Part shown: in pieces, positions 7,436 through 16,046 of the stretch
Position numbering within the stretch: position 1 is the first letter of the stretch
How the letters are laid out: every line of letters starts with the position of its first letter
DNA from: a virus
Reading direction: 5' to 3' (one strand)
DNA length: 64,000 bases
Virus record (IMG/VR): IMGVR_UViG_3300010354_005141
Coordinates: 1-64,000 of that record
Position numbers and translations under genes: made by a program
Notes under the pieces: generated by a model
What the model was told of the DNA's origin: nothing
The model's database searches: none
The model's input: only the letters and a program-made list of their open reading frames with translations

Positions 7436-8872
7436 TTAAGAATATTTCCAACGGGTATTGTTGTAAATTTGAATTGCTTCTGCGCTAGACAGTATTCTTC
7501 TGTAGAAAAAACATTCTCCAATATCTACTGCTGTAAAATTAGTGCCATCATAGGCAAGGTATGCGAATCCTGCTGGAGATGTAACCGGAGTTGAGAATCC
7601 GTTAGGAGATCCTGCTACGCCATTAATATACTGTATTACATTGCCACCACTGGAAACAGTAACAGTAACGTGATACCATGTGTTAGCAGGTATAACTCCG
7701 CCTGCTCCGCCATTTGAACTTTGACTGCCTAACGTGAATGCCCATTGATTCGAAGCGTTAGTTCTTATGGCCCAATCACCGGTATTTCCGGTTGTTGTTT
7801 TTCTGCCAAGTATCCATCTTTCTGCGTTGGGCAGTGTAGGAAATCTAAACCAAACACCTACACTAAAATTTCCGCCGGCTATGATGCCTAATTTATCTCC
7901 AAAAAATCCTTGCTGACTCCCGTTAAAGGAAATTCCAGGTCCGACTATATTAGCTCCACTGGCAAAATTGGCATTGTTACCATTACCGCTAAGGTCAAAA
8001 AAACTAGTGTTACCTGCAATTAAACTACTAGGATTAGAAGCGTCTAGGTGCATTTCTAGAGGATATGGTATACTATCACCGTAGTTGACTATTCTTCCAA
8101 CATTTGTACTTGGAAACTGTCTAGTAGTTCCTGGCCAAATAATTCTTACGGCACCTGTACCTCCATTAGACACAACACCGCCACTGCTACCACCGCCATA
8201 TTTTCCTCCAGGAAGACTCGGGCTGCCAAAACCACCACTGCCGCCACCTCCTCGATATAATGTTACCCCTGCAATTCCACCAGTACCGTTGCCGCCAAGG
8301 CCATAGACTCCAACACCTCCACCCCCACCAGCAGGCCCTCCACTGACGCCTGCGCCGCCACCACCTCCTCCGCCTGCGCCGGCTGTCCCGTTACCGCCTG
8401 GTGCTCCTCCAGTGCCGCCGGTTCCACTATATCCGCCAGCACCTCCGCCGCCACTACTATTGCTGCCGCTGCCACCGTTTCCGCCAGCACCACCTGTACC
8501 AGTTACAACCGATCCTCCGGCACCACCGGTATTGCCAGTAGCGGCCAGGCCACCACCTGCAAAGACAATTATTGTGTTCGGAGGATTAGCTAGTAAAACA
8601 AAGCTGTCTGCACCACTAGTTGCTACATCTATATTATAAACATCTCCGGGAGTAACTGAAAAATTATTAGCATATGCTAATGCGCCTCCGCCTCCGCCAC
8701 CGTTGATGACGGCACTGGTAGTGCTGCCGCCACCTCCGACAGCAACTGCACTAATCGATGTTACTCCTGGAGGAACTGTCCAAGAATATGTTCCGGGTGT
8801 ATCAAATAATACTTCCCCGTGCGGACAGCTAGTGATAGTTACATTATCAAATTGAACGCCATCTATCTTCAT
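7436..8872 (-). CDS. Glycine-rich tail fibre/adhesin with C-terminal LamG-like domain
   Basis: 478 aa. Residues about 20-60 form a beta start (PGTYSWTVPPGVTSISAVAVGGGG), followed by a long poly-glycine region (about 60-245) of the kind found in T4-type receptor-recognising adhesins and fibre tips. The last about 210 residues look like a LamG/concanavalin-type lectin domain (LEMHLDASNPSSL-DLSGNGNNA, FSVGVWFR, ANTWYHVTVTV). Its ATG overlaps the stop of the 527-aa gene. Likely role: receptor binding on the virion. The repeats make this locus prone to recombination. Confidence 0.8.
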   Translation of the reverse strand: MKIDGVQFDNVTITSCPHGEVLFDTPGTYSWTVPPGVTSISAVAVGGGGSTTSAVINGGGGGGALAYANNFSVTPGDVYNIDVATSGADSFVLLANPPNTIIVFAGGGLAATGNTGGAGGSVVTGTGGAGGNGGSGSNSSGGGGAGGYSGTGGTGGAPGGNGTAGAGGGGGGGAGVSGGPAGGGGGVGVYGLGGNGTGGIAGVTLYRGGGGSGGFGSPSLPGGKYGGGSSGGVVSNGGTGAVRIIWPGTTRQFPSTNVGRIVNYGDSIPYPLEMHLDASNPSSLIAGNTSFFDLSGNGNNANFASGANIVGPGISFNGSQQGFFGDKLGIIAGGNFSVGVWFRFPTLPNAERWILGRKTTTGNTGDWAIRTNASNQWAFTLGSQSSNGGAGGVIPANTWYHVTVTVSSGGNVIQYINGVAGSPNGFSTPVTSPAGFAYLAYDGTNFTAVDIGECFFYRRILSSAEAIQIYNNTRWKYS

Positions 8873-10452
8873 ACTCTAGATGTTGTTACCGAAGATGGTT
8901 CAACAGGTTCTTCTTGTTGATCTACAGGTGCCATTGTAGTACCCTGTAGTTTATTAACTTTGGGGCCTTTTAATATACTAGGCACCACCGGTGCTTCTGG
9001 TTCTTGAGTTTGCTGTTGTGGTTGCGGAGCTGGTGTTGCCTGTACTGTTGGTTTTTGTTTCACTGACATGGTAGTTAATTCGGCTAATAATGGCTCCATG
9101 GTAATCGCATTCCAAATCTTCTTGTTATCCCCAGTTGCATGATAACCTAACTTAATTAAACTCTTTCCTGAATTTTTATCAAAAATGTTTATTTCAGGTC
9201 TAGGTTCCCAATTATTACTAGTACCTTCTCTATAAGAAGCAGTAAGATCGATATTTTGTGCTATTAATTTTTGTTCCAAATTTCTAAAGCTATGGACAGT
9301 ACTAACACCTTTTCTTCCTAGTTGTACTAATCTAACATCCGGCTCACCTTTAGTAGCATGATGTAATATAACATTAGTAATCCTTGAAATTACTCCCGCT
9401 GCTGCTCTAGCACTTGTTCCTTTTAACTCTGATTTAAGATGTGCTGCTGCTTGTTTATAAGCTTTAACCCAAAATTCAACTTTGCTCTTAGGGGCTCTTT
9501 TTGGTTGATCTATAGGTACGCCAAACGGTCCAAAGAAGTTTACAGTGCTTTGCCATACACCTTTAGTACTAGTAACATCTGAAGTTAGCGACCCTGCTCC
9601 TTGTTGGCCAAATTGGCTACTACCAGCTTTTAGACTTAGCTTAAGATGTTTTAATGGTTCTACAGTTCCGTCGACCTTTTTAACAAATGCTTCGATGTCA
9701 GTTTTCTTTTCTTTCTGAGCACTCATGCCATCGCTTTTAATCCAAATCGTATCTACTTTTCCATTTTTATAAAAGTAATTGGCATATCTGTCAATTTGTC
9801 CGCTATTAGCATAGTGTACAGCACTTGGTAGCAAAGGTCCGTAAGTTTCCCAAAATTCAGGACTTTGCATGAATAATTTAGTAGGCTCTCTTACAGAAAT
9901 AGTAAACTTGATTTCGTCAGCTATAGTACTATTCTTATCAGAAACTGTAAAGGTATTTTCACCGTTAGCGATAGCAGAATTTAAACAATGAATAACATCT
10001 TCATTGGTTATGTCTTCAACATTGTCATGCCCGCGTTTGATTAGTTTAGCTACAACAGCAGCACTTAATACAGGTTCGGACAAATCTCCTACGTTCTTTT
10101 CAGTACTACCTTTTTGTCCTGGTGCGTGTACTAGTCCGCTTTGTATAGAATTATCTGTTCCTGCAATGGTAAGATAGGTATTATTAGGACGCTTAAAATG
10201 GCGTTGAGTAGTTCCGGTGCCAAATTGTACAACTGGGGTTCCCTTTGGGGGGATTACGCCGTTGGCATTAGACTCTGGTTTAATCCATTCAAGGTCTTCA
10301 GTTGGGTCAAATGCTGGAATTTGAGCTGAAATAGCTTGAAATAAAGCATTTCCTTTAGCAGAATTTACCCCTACTCTAACTTTATGCCCGTAGGTGTACT
10401 TGTCTTTTCTCGTGAAGATGCTAGCTTCTGAAATTACATCGATTATTCGCAT
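8869..10452 (-). CDS. Conserved phage protein, possible PD-(D/E)XK-type nuclease fold
   Basis: 527 aa, starting MRIIDVISEASIFTRK, a style of N-terminus shared with several virion-type proteins in this window. No signal peptide. Around residues 235-275 the sequence shows KTDIEAFVKK then HLKLSLKAGSSQFGQ, spaced like the D-x(n)-(D/E/S)-x-K core of restriction-type nucleases. This is suggestive only. The last about 60 residues are Pro/Gln-rich. It follows the bilin reductase gene by 3 bases and overlaps the tail fibre gene. A TAAATA motif 7 bases before the ATG lies inside the last codons of the bilin reductase. Function is not established. Confidence 0.55.
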   Translation of the reverse strand: MRIIDVISEASIFTRKDKYTYGHKVRVGVNSAKGNALFQAISAQIPAFDPTEDLEWIKPESNANGVIPPKGTPVVQFGTGTTQRHFKRPNNTYLTIAGTDNSIQSGLVHAPGQKGSTEKNVGDLSEPVLSAAVVAKLIKRGHDNVEDITNEDVIHCLNSAIANGENTFTVSDKNSTIADEIKFTISVREPTKLFMQSPEFWETYGPLLPSAVHYANSGQIDRYANYFYKNGKVDTIWIKSDGMSAQKEKKTDIEAFVKKVDGTVEPLKHLKLSLKAGSSQFGQQGAGSLTSDVTSTKGVWQSTVNFFGPFGVPIDQPKRAPKSKVEFWVKAYKQAAAHLKSELKGTSARAAAGVISRITNVILHHATKGEPDVRLVQLGRKGVSTVHSFRNLEQKLIAQNIDLTASYREGTSNNWEPRPEINIFDKNSGKSLIKLGYHATGDNKKIWNAITMEPLLAELTTMSVKQKPTVQATPAPQPQQQTQEPEAPVVPSILKGPKVNKLQGTTMAPVDQQEEPVEPSSVTTSRV

Positions 10453-10455
10453 AGT

Positions 10456-11154
10456 CTAATATTTAGTTATTTCGGGAAAGAGGCAATCTTGTATGAATAC
10501 CTTAACATCTTCCTCGTTTAACCCTAGACTAGTCATAACTCGTGGAGTGTGTGGATTTTGTTTTTGATTCTGTGCGTAATAATTCTGTGCATCAACTACA
10601 CTGCTAATTCTTTCAGCAGTTTTATTTGTAGATCCAACTTCATCTAAATAAAAATTTATGCCTTTTTTAGCTATAGATAAAATTTGTGCTAGTTCTTCTT
10701 CGTCTTGCACATTGCCAGCAGCTATCATAAACGGACTAAAAATACGTTCAGCCCAGTCTGGAAGTTTTCTAACTTTATTCCAGTCAAGATTTCTTGCTTG
10801 ATCTGCAAACCAATCTATCATAGGATGTTCGCTATCTACTGTAGGACTAAAATCATAGAAACATCCGGTAATTTTGTTCTTACCTGCTATAACATCAAAT
10901 CCAAATATAGGAGCAGGATTATGAGTATGTGGGAAAACACAGCAATGCATCATCCACAAGCCTCTAGTTTCTCTTGCATCGACTACATCGATATGTGCTC
11001 TACGATAAATGCTACTAGCCCATACTTTGTTGACCCAACCTGGCTGATTAAAACGATCCATTCCGGGTTCAAATATAATACTACCTGTCGCATAAAATTT
11101 ACTTTCAAAATATCTTTCTATATCGATTAGAGTGCTCCAAACATTACTCTCCAT
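10456..11154 (-). CDS. pcyX: Ferredoxin-dependent bilin reductase, PcyX-like
   Basis: 232 aa, the size of the HY2/PcyA/PebS family (Fe_bilin_red). These enzymes reduce biliverdin IXa with electrons from ferredoxin. Seen: IYRRAHIDVVDARETRG, the family core MMHCCVFPHTHNPAPIFGFD, KNKITGCFYDFSPT whose Asp101 aligns with the catalytic Asp105 of PcyA, and the C-terminal YYAQNQKQN-x2-TPRV-SLG plus CLFPE motif. The position of PcyA Glu76 (needed for phycocyanobilin formation) is not Glu, which fits a phycoerythrobilin-type product as reported for phage PcyX. It overlaps the heme oxygenase gene by 11 bases, so the two steps are co-translated. A cytosolic enzyme that needs host or phage ferredoxin. Confidence 0.88.
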   Translation of the reverse strand: MESNVWSTLIDIERYFESKFYATGSIIFEPGMDRFNQPGWVNKVWASSIYRRAHIDVVDARETRGLWMMHCCVFPHTHNPAPIFGFDVIAGKNKITGCFYDFSPTVDSEHPMIDWFADQARNLDWNKVRKLPDWAERIFSPFMIAAGNVQDEEELAQILSIAKKGINFYLDEVGSTNKTAERISSVVDAQNYYAQNQKQNPHTPRVMTSLGLNEEDVKVFIQDCLFPEITKY

Positions 11155-11677
11155 TGTATAGATCCTTCATCATTTTAATAGCCCAATCAAAAGCGATATT
11201 AGCCTCCTCTGCCATACTATCATCTAATTTAGCTCTAATGTTATTAATTAGTAATTTAGTATCAGCAAATTCTAAGTTCCTATGGGGCCCTGGAACAATT
11301 TTTTTAATCATTTGTCCACCAAACATATCACCCATATGCCATGTGTACAAATGTGCCATAACTTTATTTGGTTCTTTAGCAATACTTAGGATATAGTTGT
11401 GATAATCTATAGCAGACTGCCTGTGTTTGTGCGGCATTTTGCCATCAGTCATTTCTTGATAATCACAGTACAAATAGAATGCTCTGCGAATATCTGGCAA
11501 ATCACTTAATAATCCGCAAGATCCTGCTGCACCTTCAATACTATGATAAAATAACCATTTTTGATAAGTCCAGTCAGCCCATAAATCAAAAGGCAGTGTT
11601 TTTGCGAACACTGCCTTCATAAAAGGTGTTTCTTCAGCTTCCCTATGTTTAGCTGATGTTAGTTCTTTTAGACTCAT
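11144..11677 (-). CDS. ho1: Heme oxygenase (biliverdin-forming)
   Basis: 177 aa, shorter than the usual about 210-240 aa but typical of compact phage versions. Seen: proximal heme-ligand His11 in LTSAKHREAEETPFM and the distal-helix motif GDMFGGQMIKK (Asp117, Gly120/121), hallmarks of HO-1 type enzymes. The reaction is heme + O2 + electrons to biliverdin IXa, CO and Fe2+. It overlaps clpS (4 bases) upstream and the bilin reductase downstream. Inference: it provides substrate for that reductase. Iron recovery from heme is an alternative or added benefit. Confidence 0.9.
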   Translation of the reverse strand: MSLKELTSAKHREAEETPFMKAVFAKTLPFDLWADWTYQKWLFYHSIEGAAGSCGLLSDLPDIRRAFYLYCDYQEMTDGKMPHKHRQSAIDYHNYILSIAKEPNKVMAHLYTWHMGDMFGGQMIKKIVPGPHRNLEFADTKLLINNIRAKLDDSMAEEANIAFDWAIKMMKDLYNGE

Positions 11678-11973
11678 TCTTCCTCTAATTTAATCTGAAG
11701 TGGATATCCATTTGATCTGGCAAGATTAGTTGCCTCTACTGCTTTAGCTTCTGCAATTTCAAAACTATAAGTTCCTGCAATACCTGCACCTTGCTCGTGG
11801 ACTTGTACAGTTATATCTCTTGCAGTGTCATTACTATGTTTGAAAACTTCAATTAACAATGATATTACAAAATCAATCGGAGTAGTGTCATCGTTTAGTA
11901 AAATAACTTTCCAACGTTTAGGTTCAGTTACTTTAATTTTAATTTTTTCATCAATTTTAATGTCGGTTGCCAT
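11674..11973 (-). CDS. clpS: ClpS, ClpA-protease adaptor
   Basis: 99 aa with the ClpS core: RWKVILLNDDTTPIDFVISLL, HEQGAGIAGTYSFEIAEAKA and a C-terminal YPLQIKLEE. ClpS delivers N-degron substrates to ClpAP. No ClpA or ClpP is present in the window, so it must act on the host protease. It sits between hsp20 and heme oxygenase, suggesting a proteostasis group co-expressed with the bilin genes. Possible role: steering host ClpAP toward or away from particular proteins. Confidence 0.9.
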   Translation of the reverse strand: MATDIKIDEKIKIKVTEPKRWKVILLNDDTTPIDFVISLLIEVFKHSNDTARDITVQVHEQGAGIAGTYSFEIAEAKAVEATNLARSNGYPLQIKLEEE

Positions 11974-12023
11974 TAGATTCTCTTTAAGAGTGGGGGAGTT
12001 TCCTCCCCCTTGATTATTTACAC

Positions 12024-12461
12024 TTATTTAATCTCAATTTGTCGAGGCTTTAGTGCTTCTGGAATTAAACGTTTAATATCTATGTATAGCATTCCATTAT
12101 CGACTTTAGCTCCAACAACTTCCATGTACTCAGCTAGAGTAAATGTTTGTTCAAAATCTCTTGTGCCAATTCCCCTGTGTAAATATTCAACTTGGCCAGC
12201 GCTTTCGCCAGGACGATTTTTTACACCGCGGATTGTTAGTTGATCTTGGTCGACTTCAACTGTAATTTCTTCCTTCATAAAGCCTGCAACTGCAACTTCA
12301 ATACCATAGGTATCGTCGCTGTATTTGACAATATTATGTGGAGGATAGTTACCGTTTTGGTGACTGTTAAAGAAACGATCGTTGAAAATACGATCAAAAC
12401 CTACAAGTGCTCTGTTTAAATTGGCAAGAGCTGCCGCATCAATAGTTCTTAATTGTGTCAT
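12024..12461 (-). CDS. hsp20: Small heat-shock protein Hsp20 (IbpA-like)
   Basis: 145 aa. The alpha-crystallin domain spans about residues 35-135 with YGIEVAVAGFMKEEITVEVD, LTIRGVK, FEQTFTLAEYMEVVGAKVDNGMLYIDI and a C-terminal PRQIEI (I-x-I-type) anchor. ATP-independent holdase, common in T4-like aquatic phages. SD AAGGAG before the ATG. Downstream of dnaK by 88 bases. Confidence 0.93.
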   Translation of the reverse strand: MTQLRTIDAAALANLNRALVGFDRIFNDRFFNSHQNGNYPPHNIVKYSDDTYGIEVAVAGFMKEEITVEVDQDQLTIRGVKNRPGESAGQVEYLHRGIGTRDFEQTFTLAEYMEVVGAKVDNGMLYIDIKRLIPEALKPRQIEIK

Positions 12462-12549
12462 TTTATTTTCTCCTTAAATTAAGCAAGAACTTAGTAGGGC
12501 CCGACTATCGGCACCCTACGTTTTTATTATACTACTGTCTGTGTGTAAG

Positions 12550-14436
12550 TCAAACCTCTTTGAAATCAGCATTAACAACTGTTTCGCCGTTTTCAGATTG
12601 TTTAGCTTGTTTAGCTGTTTCTGCTGCCTGTTTCTTGGTCATAATAGCAGATGCGCTTTCGAACAACTTAGAGACTGCTTCTTGAATCTTTTCAATTTCT
12701 TCTCCTTTAACTGATTCGTCAAGGTTACTTCTTGCAGTTTCGTATGCTGTTTTTTCTTCTTCAGTTAATTGATCTTTAACTTCATCAAAATCTTTGTTTA
12801 GCGAATGCCTTGTGCTTTCTGCTTGATTACGTGCTTCAATAAGATCTTTAGCTTTCTTATCAGCTTCTGCATTTTCTTCAGCTTCTTTAACCATACGCTG
12901 TATTTCGGCTTCAGTTAAACCACTGTCACTCTTAATTGTGATATTGTTTTCTTTGCCAGTGTTCTTATCTTTAGCACTGATCTTCATGATACCGTTGGCA
13001 TCGATGTCAAAAGTAACTTCAATCTGCGGCATACCACGTGGGGCAGGAGCAATACCGTCTAGGTTAAATTCGCCAAGTGCTTTATTGTACTTGAACAAGT
13101 CTCGCTCGCCCTGTGCTACTTTAATTGTAACTGCTGGCTGGTTGTCTTCTGCTGTTGAGAATGTTTGGCTAGCCTTAGTAGGAATAGTTGTATTCTTAGC
13201 AATCAGTTTGGTCATAATACCGCCAACTGTTTCAATACCTAGGCTCAACGGAGTAACGTCTAGCAATAGAACGTCAGTCTTGTCGCCTGCTAGAACAGCG
13301 CCTTGAATGGCTGCACCGGCGGCAACTGCCTCGTCTGGGTTGACATCCTTGCGTGGAGTCTTGCCAAACAACTTTTCAACTGCTTCTTGTACCTTAGGCA
13401 TACGTGTTTGTCCACCAACGAGAATAACTTCGTCGATGTCAGCGGCTGTAACACCTGCGTCTTTCATAGCGATCTTGCATGGCTCGATACTGCGTTCAAT
13501 TAGTTGTTCTACCATTGCTTCAAACTTAGCACGAGTAATAGTTACATTCATGTGTTTAGGACCACTTGCATCAGCTGTAATGTATGGCAAGTTAACGCTT
13601 GTGCTTTGGGCGCTAGATAATTCGATCTTTGCTTTTTCAGCGCTTTCTTTTAGGCGCTGTAATGCCAGCATATCTTTTTTAAGATCAACGCCGTTGTCTT
13701 TCTTGAACTCATCAACAAGATAATCCATAATAGCTTGGTCAAAATCTTCACCACCTAAGAATGTATCTCCGTTAGTAGAAAGAACTTCAATTTGTTTATC
13801 GCCATCGATATTAGCAATTTCAATAATTGAAATATCAAATGTACCACCACCTAAGTCGTAAACTGCAACTTTACGATCTTTCTTATCTGCTTTATCAACT
13901 CCATAGGCTAGAGCAGCCGCAGTTGGCTCGTTGATAATGCGTAGTACTTCAAGTCCGGCAATCTTACCAGCATCTTTAGTTGCTTGACGCTGACTGTCAT
14001 TAAAATAAGCTGGAACTGTAATAACTGCTTTAGTAACTTCTTGACCAAGATAATCCTCAGCAGTCTTTTTCATCTTGCGAAGAACTTCTGCACTGATCTG
14101 CGGAGGTGCTAGTTTTTGTCCGTTGGCTTCAACCCAAGCATCACCGTTGTCTGCTTTGACAATTTTGTAAGGCATTAGGTCAATATCTTTTTGCACAGCT
14201 TGTTCTTCGAACTTACGTCCAATCAAACGTTTAGCTGCATAGATTGTGTTCTTGGGGTTTGTTACTGCTTGTCGCTTTGCTGTTGCACCTACTAGAATTT
14301 CTTTATCTGTATATGCAATAATTGACGGTGTTGTTCTTGCACCTTCGCTGTTTTCAATTACTTTAGCAATTCCGTTTTCTAAAATTGCTACACAGCTATT
14401 TGTCGTACCGAGATCGATACCAATAATTTTACTCAT
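12550..14436 (-). CDS. dnaK: DnaK, Hsp70 chaperone
   Basis: 628 aa, full length. Seen: [14 protein letters not shown], the [15 protein letters not shown] and [12 protein letters not shown] motifs, [28 protein letters not shown], the linker [19 protein letters not shown], and the lid domain to a C-terminal DFKEV. All ATPase signatures are intact. No dnaJ, grpE or hscB is in the window, so host co-chaperones would be needed. As phage IscU (19965-20357) keeps an LPPVK chaperone-binding motif, this Hsp70 might also serve cluster transfer (inference). SD AAGGAG. A TAAATA-type motif lies about 80 bases upstream. Confidence 0.97.
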   Translation of the reverse strand: MSKIIGIDLGTTNSCVAILENGIAKVIENSEGARTTPSIIAYTDKEILVGATAKRQAVTNPKNTIYAAKRLIGRKFEEQAVQKDIDLMPYKIVKADNGDAWVEANGQKLAPPQISAEVLRKMKKTAEDYLGQEVTKAVITVPAYFNDSQRQATKDAGKIAGLEVLRIINEPTAAALAYGVDKADKKDRKVAVYDLGGGTFDISIIEIANIDGDKQIEVLSTNGDTFLGGEDFDQAIMDYLVDEFKKDNGVDLKKDMLALQRLKESAEKAKIELSSAQSTSVNLPYITADASGPKHMNVTITRAKFEAMVEQLIERSIEPCKIAMKDAGVTAADIDEVILVGGQTRMPKVQEAVEKLFGKTPRKDVNPDEAVAAGAAIQGAVLAGDKTDVLLLDVTPLSLGIETVGGIMTKLIAKNTTIPTKASQTFSTAEDNQPAVTIKVAQGERDLFKYNKALGEFNLDGIAPAPRGMPQIEVTFDIDANGIMKISAKDKNTGKENNITIKSDSGLTEAEIQRMVKEAEENAEADKKAKDLIEARNQAESTRHSLNKDFDEVKDQLTEEEKTAYETARSNLDESVKGEEIEKIQEAVSKLFESASAIMTKKQAAETAKQAKQSENGETVVNADFKEV

Positions 14437-14511
14437 AATATTCTCCTTGTAAAGCGAGTAATTTTGGGACGCTGCCCTTATACTAAACCCTTACGGCGTT
14501 TTAGTACATAC

Positions 14512-14519
14512 TTATTTAT
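14512..14519 (-). promoter_or_regulatory. ATAAATAA late-type promoter motif upstream of dnaK
   Basis: On the minus strand AGAAATAAATAAG lies about 76 bases before the dnaK ATG, in the 94-base gap to the exonuclease gene. A second AT-rich TAGTATAAG box lies closer to the gene. Confidence 0.35.
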
Positions 14520-14530
14520 TTCTAAAAAAA

Positions 14531-15115
14531 TTATTTTTCTTTTGAAAATGGTGTAATATACTGTCCAGAAGTGCTAGTGCAAGTCCTTAAAGTATTGTAT
14601 ACGTTTTGTATTCCTACAGCTTGATTCCAAGCATCTTGCAATGCATGGTGTGCTGTTACCGGAGGCCGATTAGGATTTATTCCTAAATCAAATGCAGTTC
14701 TAACATCTCGAACTTGCCAATAACTCCACGGGATAGATTTGTTTAATCTTTTAAATGCAGTTTCACAAATTGGAATATCAAAGGCTGCTCCGTTTGACCA
14801 TACACGTTTAGCACCCCAACAAAACTTATAAAGTTGATCCATAGCATCTTTAATATCAACTCTATCTTCTGTGCCAAACGCTTCTTCTTGTACCTCTTTG
14901 CCTTGTTGTGCCCACCAAGCAATAGTATCGTCAGATGCAACTAATCCAATTCTATCACAACTATCTATGTCTACTTTAACATAAAAGCTTTCCATAGCAG
15001 GCATTGAAACATCATTTCCAAAAGGATCGAATTTAACTGCCCCTATGGTTAAAATTACTGCATCGGTAGACGTAGCAAGTGTTTCTAAATCAATCATTAT
15101 ATCTGAATTTGGCAT
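14531..15115 (-). CDS. 3'-5' exonuclease, DexA/Rv2179c-like (DEDD superfamily)
   Basis: 194 aa. N-terminal IMIDLETLAT (first Asp/Glu pair), VWSNGAAFDIPI (second Asp) and THAHHALQDAWNQA-type region (HHALQDA, catalytic His and Asp) form the DEDD exonuclease set. T4 DexA and related proteins of this group degrade single-stranded DNA or RNA from the 3' end. A SD-like AAAGG precedes the ATG. Confidence 0.82.
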   Translation of the reverse strand: MPNSDIMIDLETLATSTDAVILTIGAVKFDPFGNDVSMPAMESFYVKVDIDSCDRIGLVASDDTIAWWAQQGKEVQEEAFGTEDRVDIKDAMDQLYKFCWGAKRVWSNGAAFDIPICETAFKRLNKSIPWSYWQVRDVRTAFDLGINPNRPPVTAHHALQDAWNQAVGIQNVYNTLRTCTSTSGQYITPFSKEK

Positions 15116-15169
15116 TCTAACCTTTCTGTATTTTACAACAGTTGATTATAACGCAAATTCAGATTAATG

Positions 15170-15400
15170 TCAATATAATTTCGGTGGTAAAGAGTCTTTT
15201 TCTTTCTGCTTGCGCCAACGTGCTTTGGCAGCGCCTGCTTTACGTTTGCGCTCAGATGTAGGCTTTTCATAGAATTCTTTTTCTCTTAATGTATTAAGAA
15301 CTCCAGATTCTTCTACTTTATTTTTAAATCTCTTAAGTGCTCTATTGATGTCCTCACCGTCTTTGACGTAGACTGTAGTGCCTTTAATTATGTGATTCAT
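15170..15400 (-). CDS. rpsU: Ribosomal protein bS21
   Basis: 76 aa from ATG 15400 (an ATG one codon upstream is equally possible, and in-frame codons extend to 15418). The sequence carries [33 protein letters not shown] and a basic C-terminus, all typical of bS21. It overlaps the end of the upstream gene, whose tail supplies a GAGG Shine-Dalgarno. Phage bS21 is widespread in large aquatic phages and is thought to enter host ribosomes and bias initiation. Confidence 0.93.
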   Translation of the reverse strand: MNHIIKGTTVYVKDGEDINRALKRFKNKVEESGVLNTLREKEFYEKPTSERKRKAGAAKARWRKQKEKDSLPPKLY

Positions 15401-15803
15401 CATTTTCCTCATCGTCATCTTCTTCTGTTTTTAGTTGTTCTACAATCCAATCAAGATTATAAATTCTGTTTTTTGAAATTAGATTATAGGGAGTTACTTC
15501 ATCTGTTGTAATATAGTGTGTATTATTTTGAATTAAAAGTAACATAGCGAATTGCCTAGTTAAAACATCGCAGTTATCAATATCTACAATAATGACATCT
15601 GCCTGTTGAGCTACATCTAAAAGCCATTCTATGTCACTTTCTTCTTCATCGTAAATGAACACATTAATATCATCAACACTTTTACTAAGAATTGTTTGAA
15701 ACTGTTGTTTAACATGTATTGATGGTTTTACTAATAGATAACCTAATGTTAAATTAAACAGTTTATCAGGAGGCGTTATTACTGTTATCTTTCCTAAGTT
15801 CAT
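15384..15803 (-). CDS. Conserved phage hypothetical protein with acidic tail
   Basis: 139 aa from the ATG at 15803 ([14 protein letters not shown]). An upstream in-frame start at 15818 would add 5 residues. The core shows alternating strands and helices ([30 protein letters not shown]) resembling a small Rossmann or receiver-like fold, and it ends with a strongly acidic EEDDDEEND tail. Overlaps both neighbours. No family is recognised. Confidence 0.6.
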   Translation of the reverse strand: MNLGKITVITPPDKLFNLTLGYLLVKPSIHVKQQFQTILSKSVDDINVFIYDEEESDIEWLLDVAQQADVIIVDIDNCDVLTRQFAMLLLIQNNTHYITTDEVTPYNLISKNRIYNLDWIVEQLKTEEDDDEENDESHN

Positions 15804-16041
15804 ATACCCTTCTTGCAAAGTATGTTAATTTATCTTTACTATAATTATTAAATCTCGGACTGTCATTTTTAACCAACTCGACAAATTCATAAAGCTCAGG
15901 TTCAAGATCTTTATCGACTTCTAATGTATCAAACCATCCTTTAGAATAAGCTACATACAATTCGTCAATTGGTTTAGCTTCTAGTCTTTTATATATAGAT
16001 GACCAAATAGAAGAAGGTGATTGCTGTTCAGCATTTTGCAC
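15766..16041 (-). CDS. Conserved phage hypothetical protein
   Basis: 91 aa, hydrophilic, helix-rich ([38 protein letters not shown]). No signal peptide or known motif. It overlaps the start of the downstream gene by about 38 bases. Coupled expression with the bS21 group. Confidence 0.55.
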   Translation of the reverse strand: MQNAEQQSPSSIWSSIYKRLEAKPIDELYVAYSKGWFDTLEVDKDLEPELYEFVELVKNDSPRFNNYSKDKLTYFARRVYELRKDNSNNAS

Positions 16042-16046
16042 ATATT

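Noticed and set aside
8085-8639. Pro-rich and Gly/Ala-rich frames opposite and within the glycine-rich fibre
   Set aside because: They arise from the repetitive GGN codons of the fibre gene in other frames.
12938-13723. Long antisense frames across dnaK
   Set aside because: Shadow frames of a highly conserved gene, without SD or plausible protein features.
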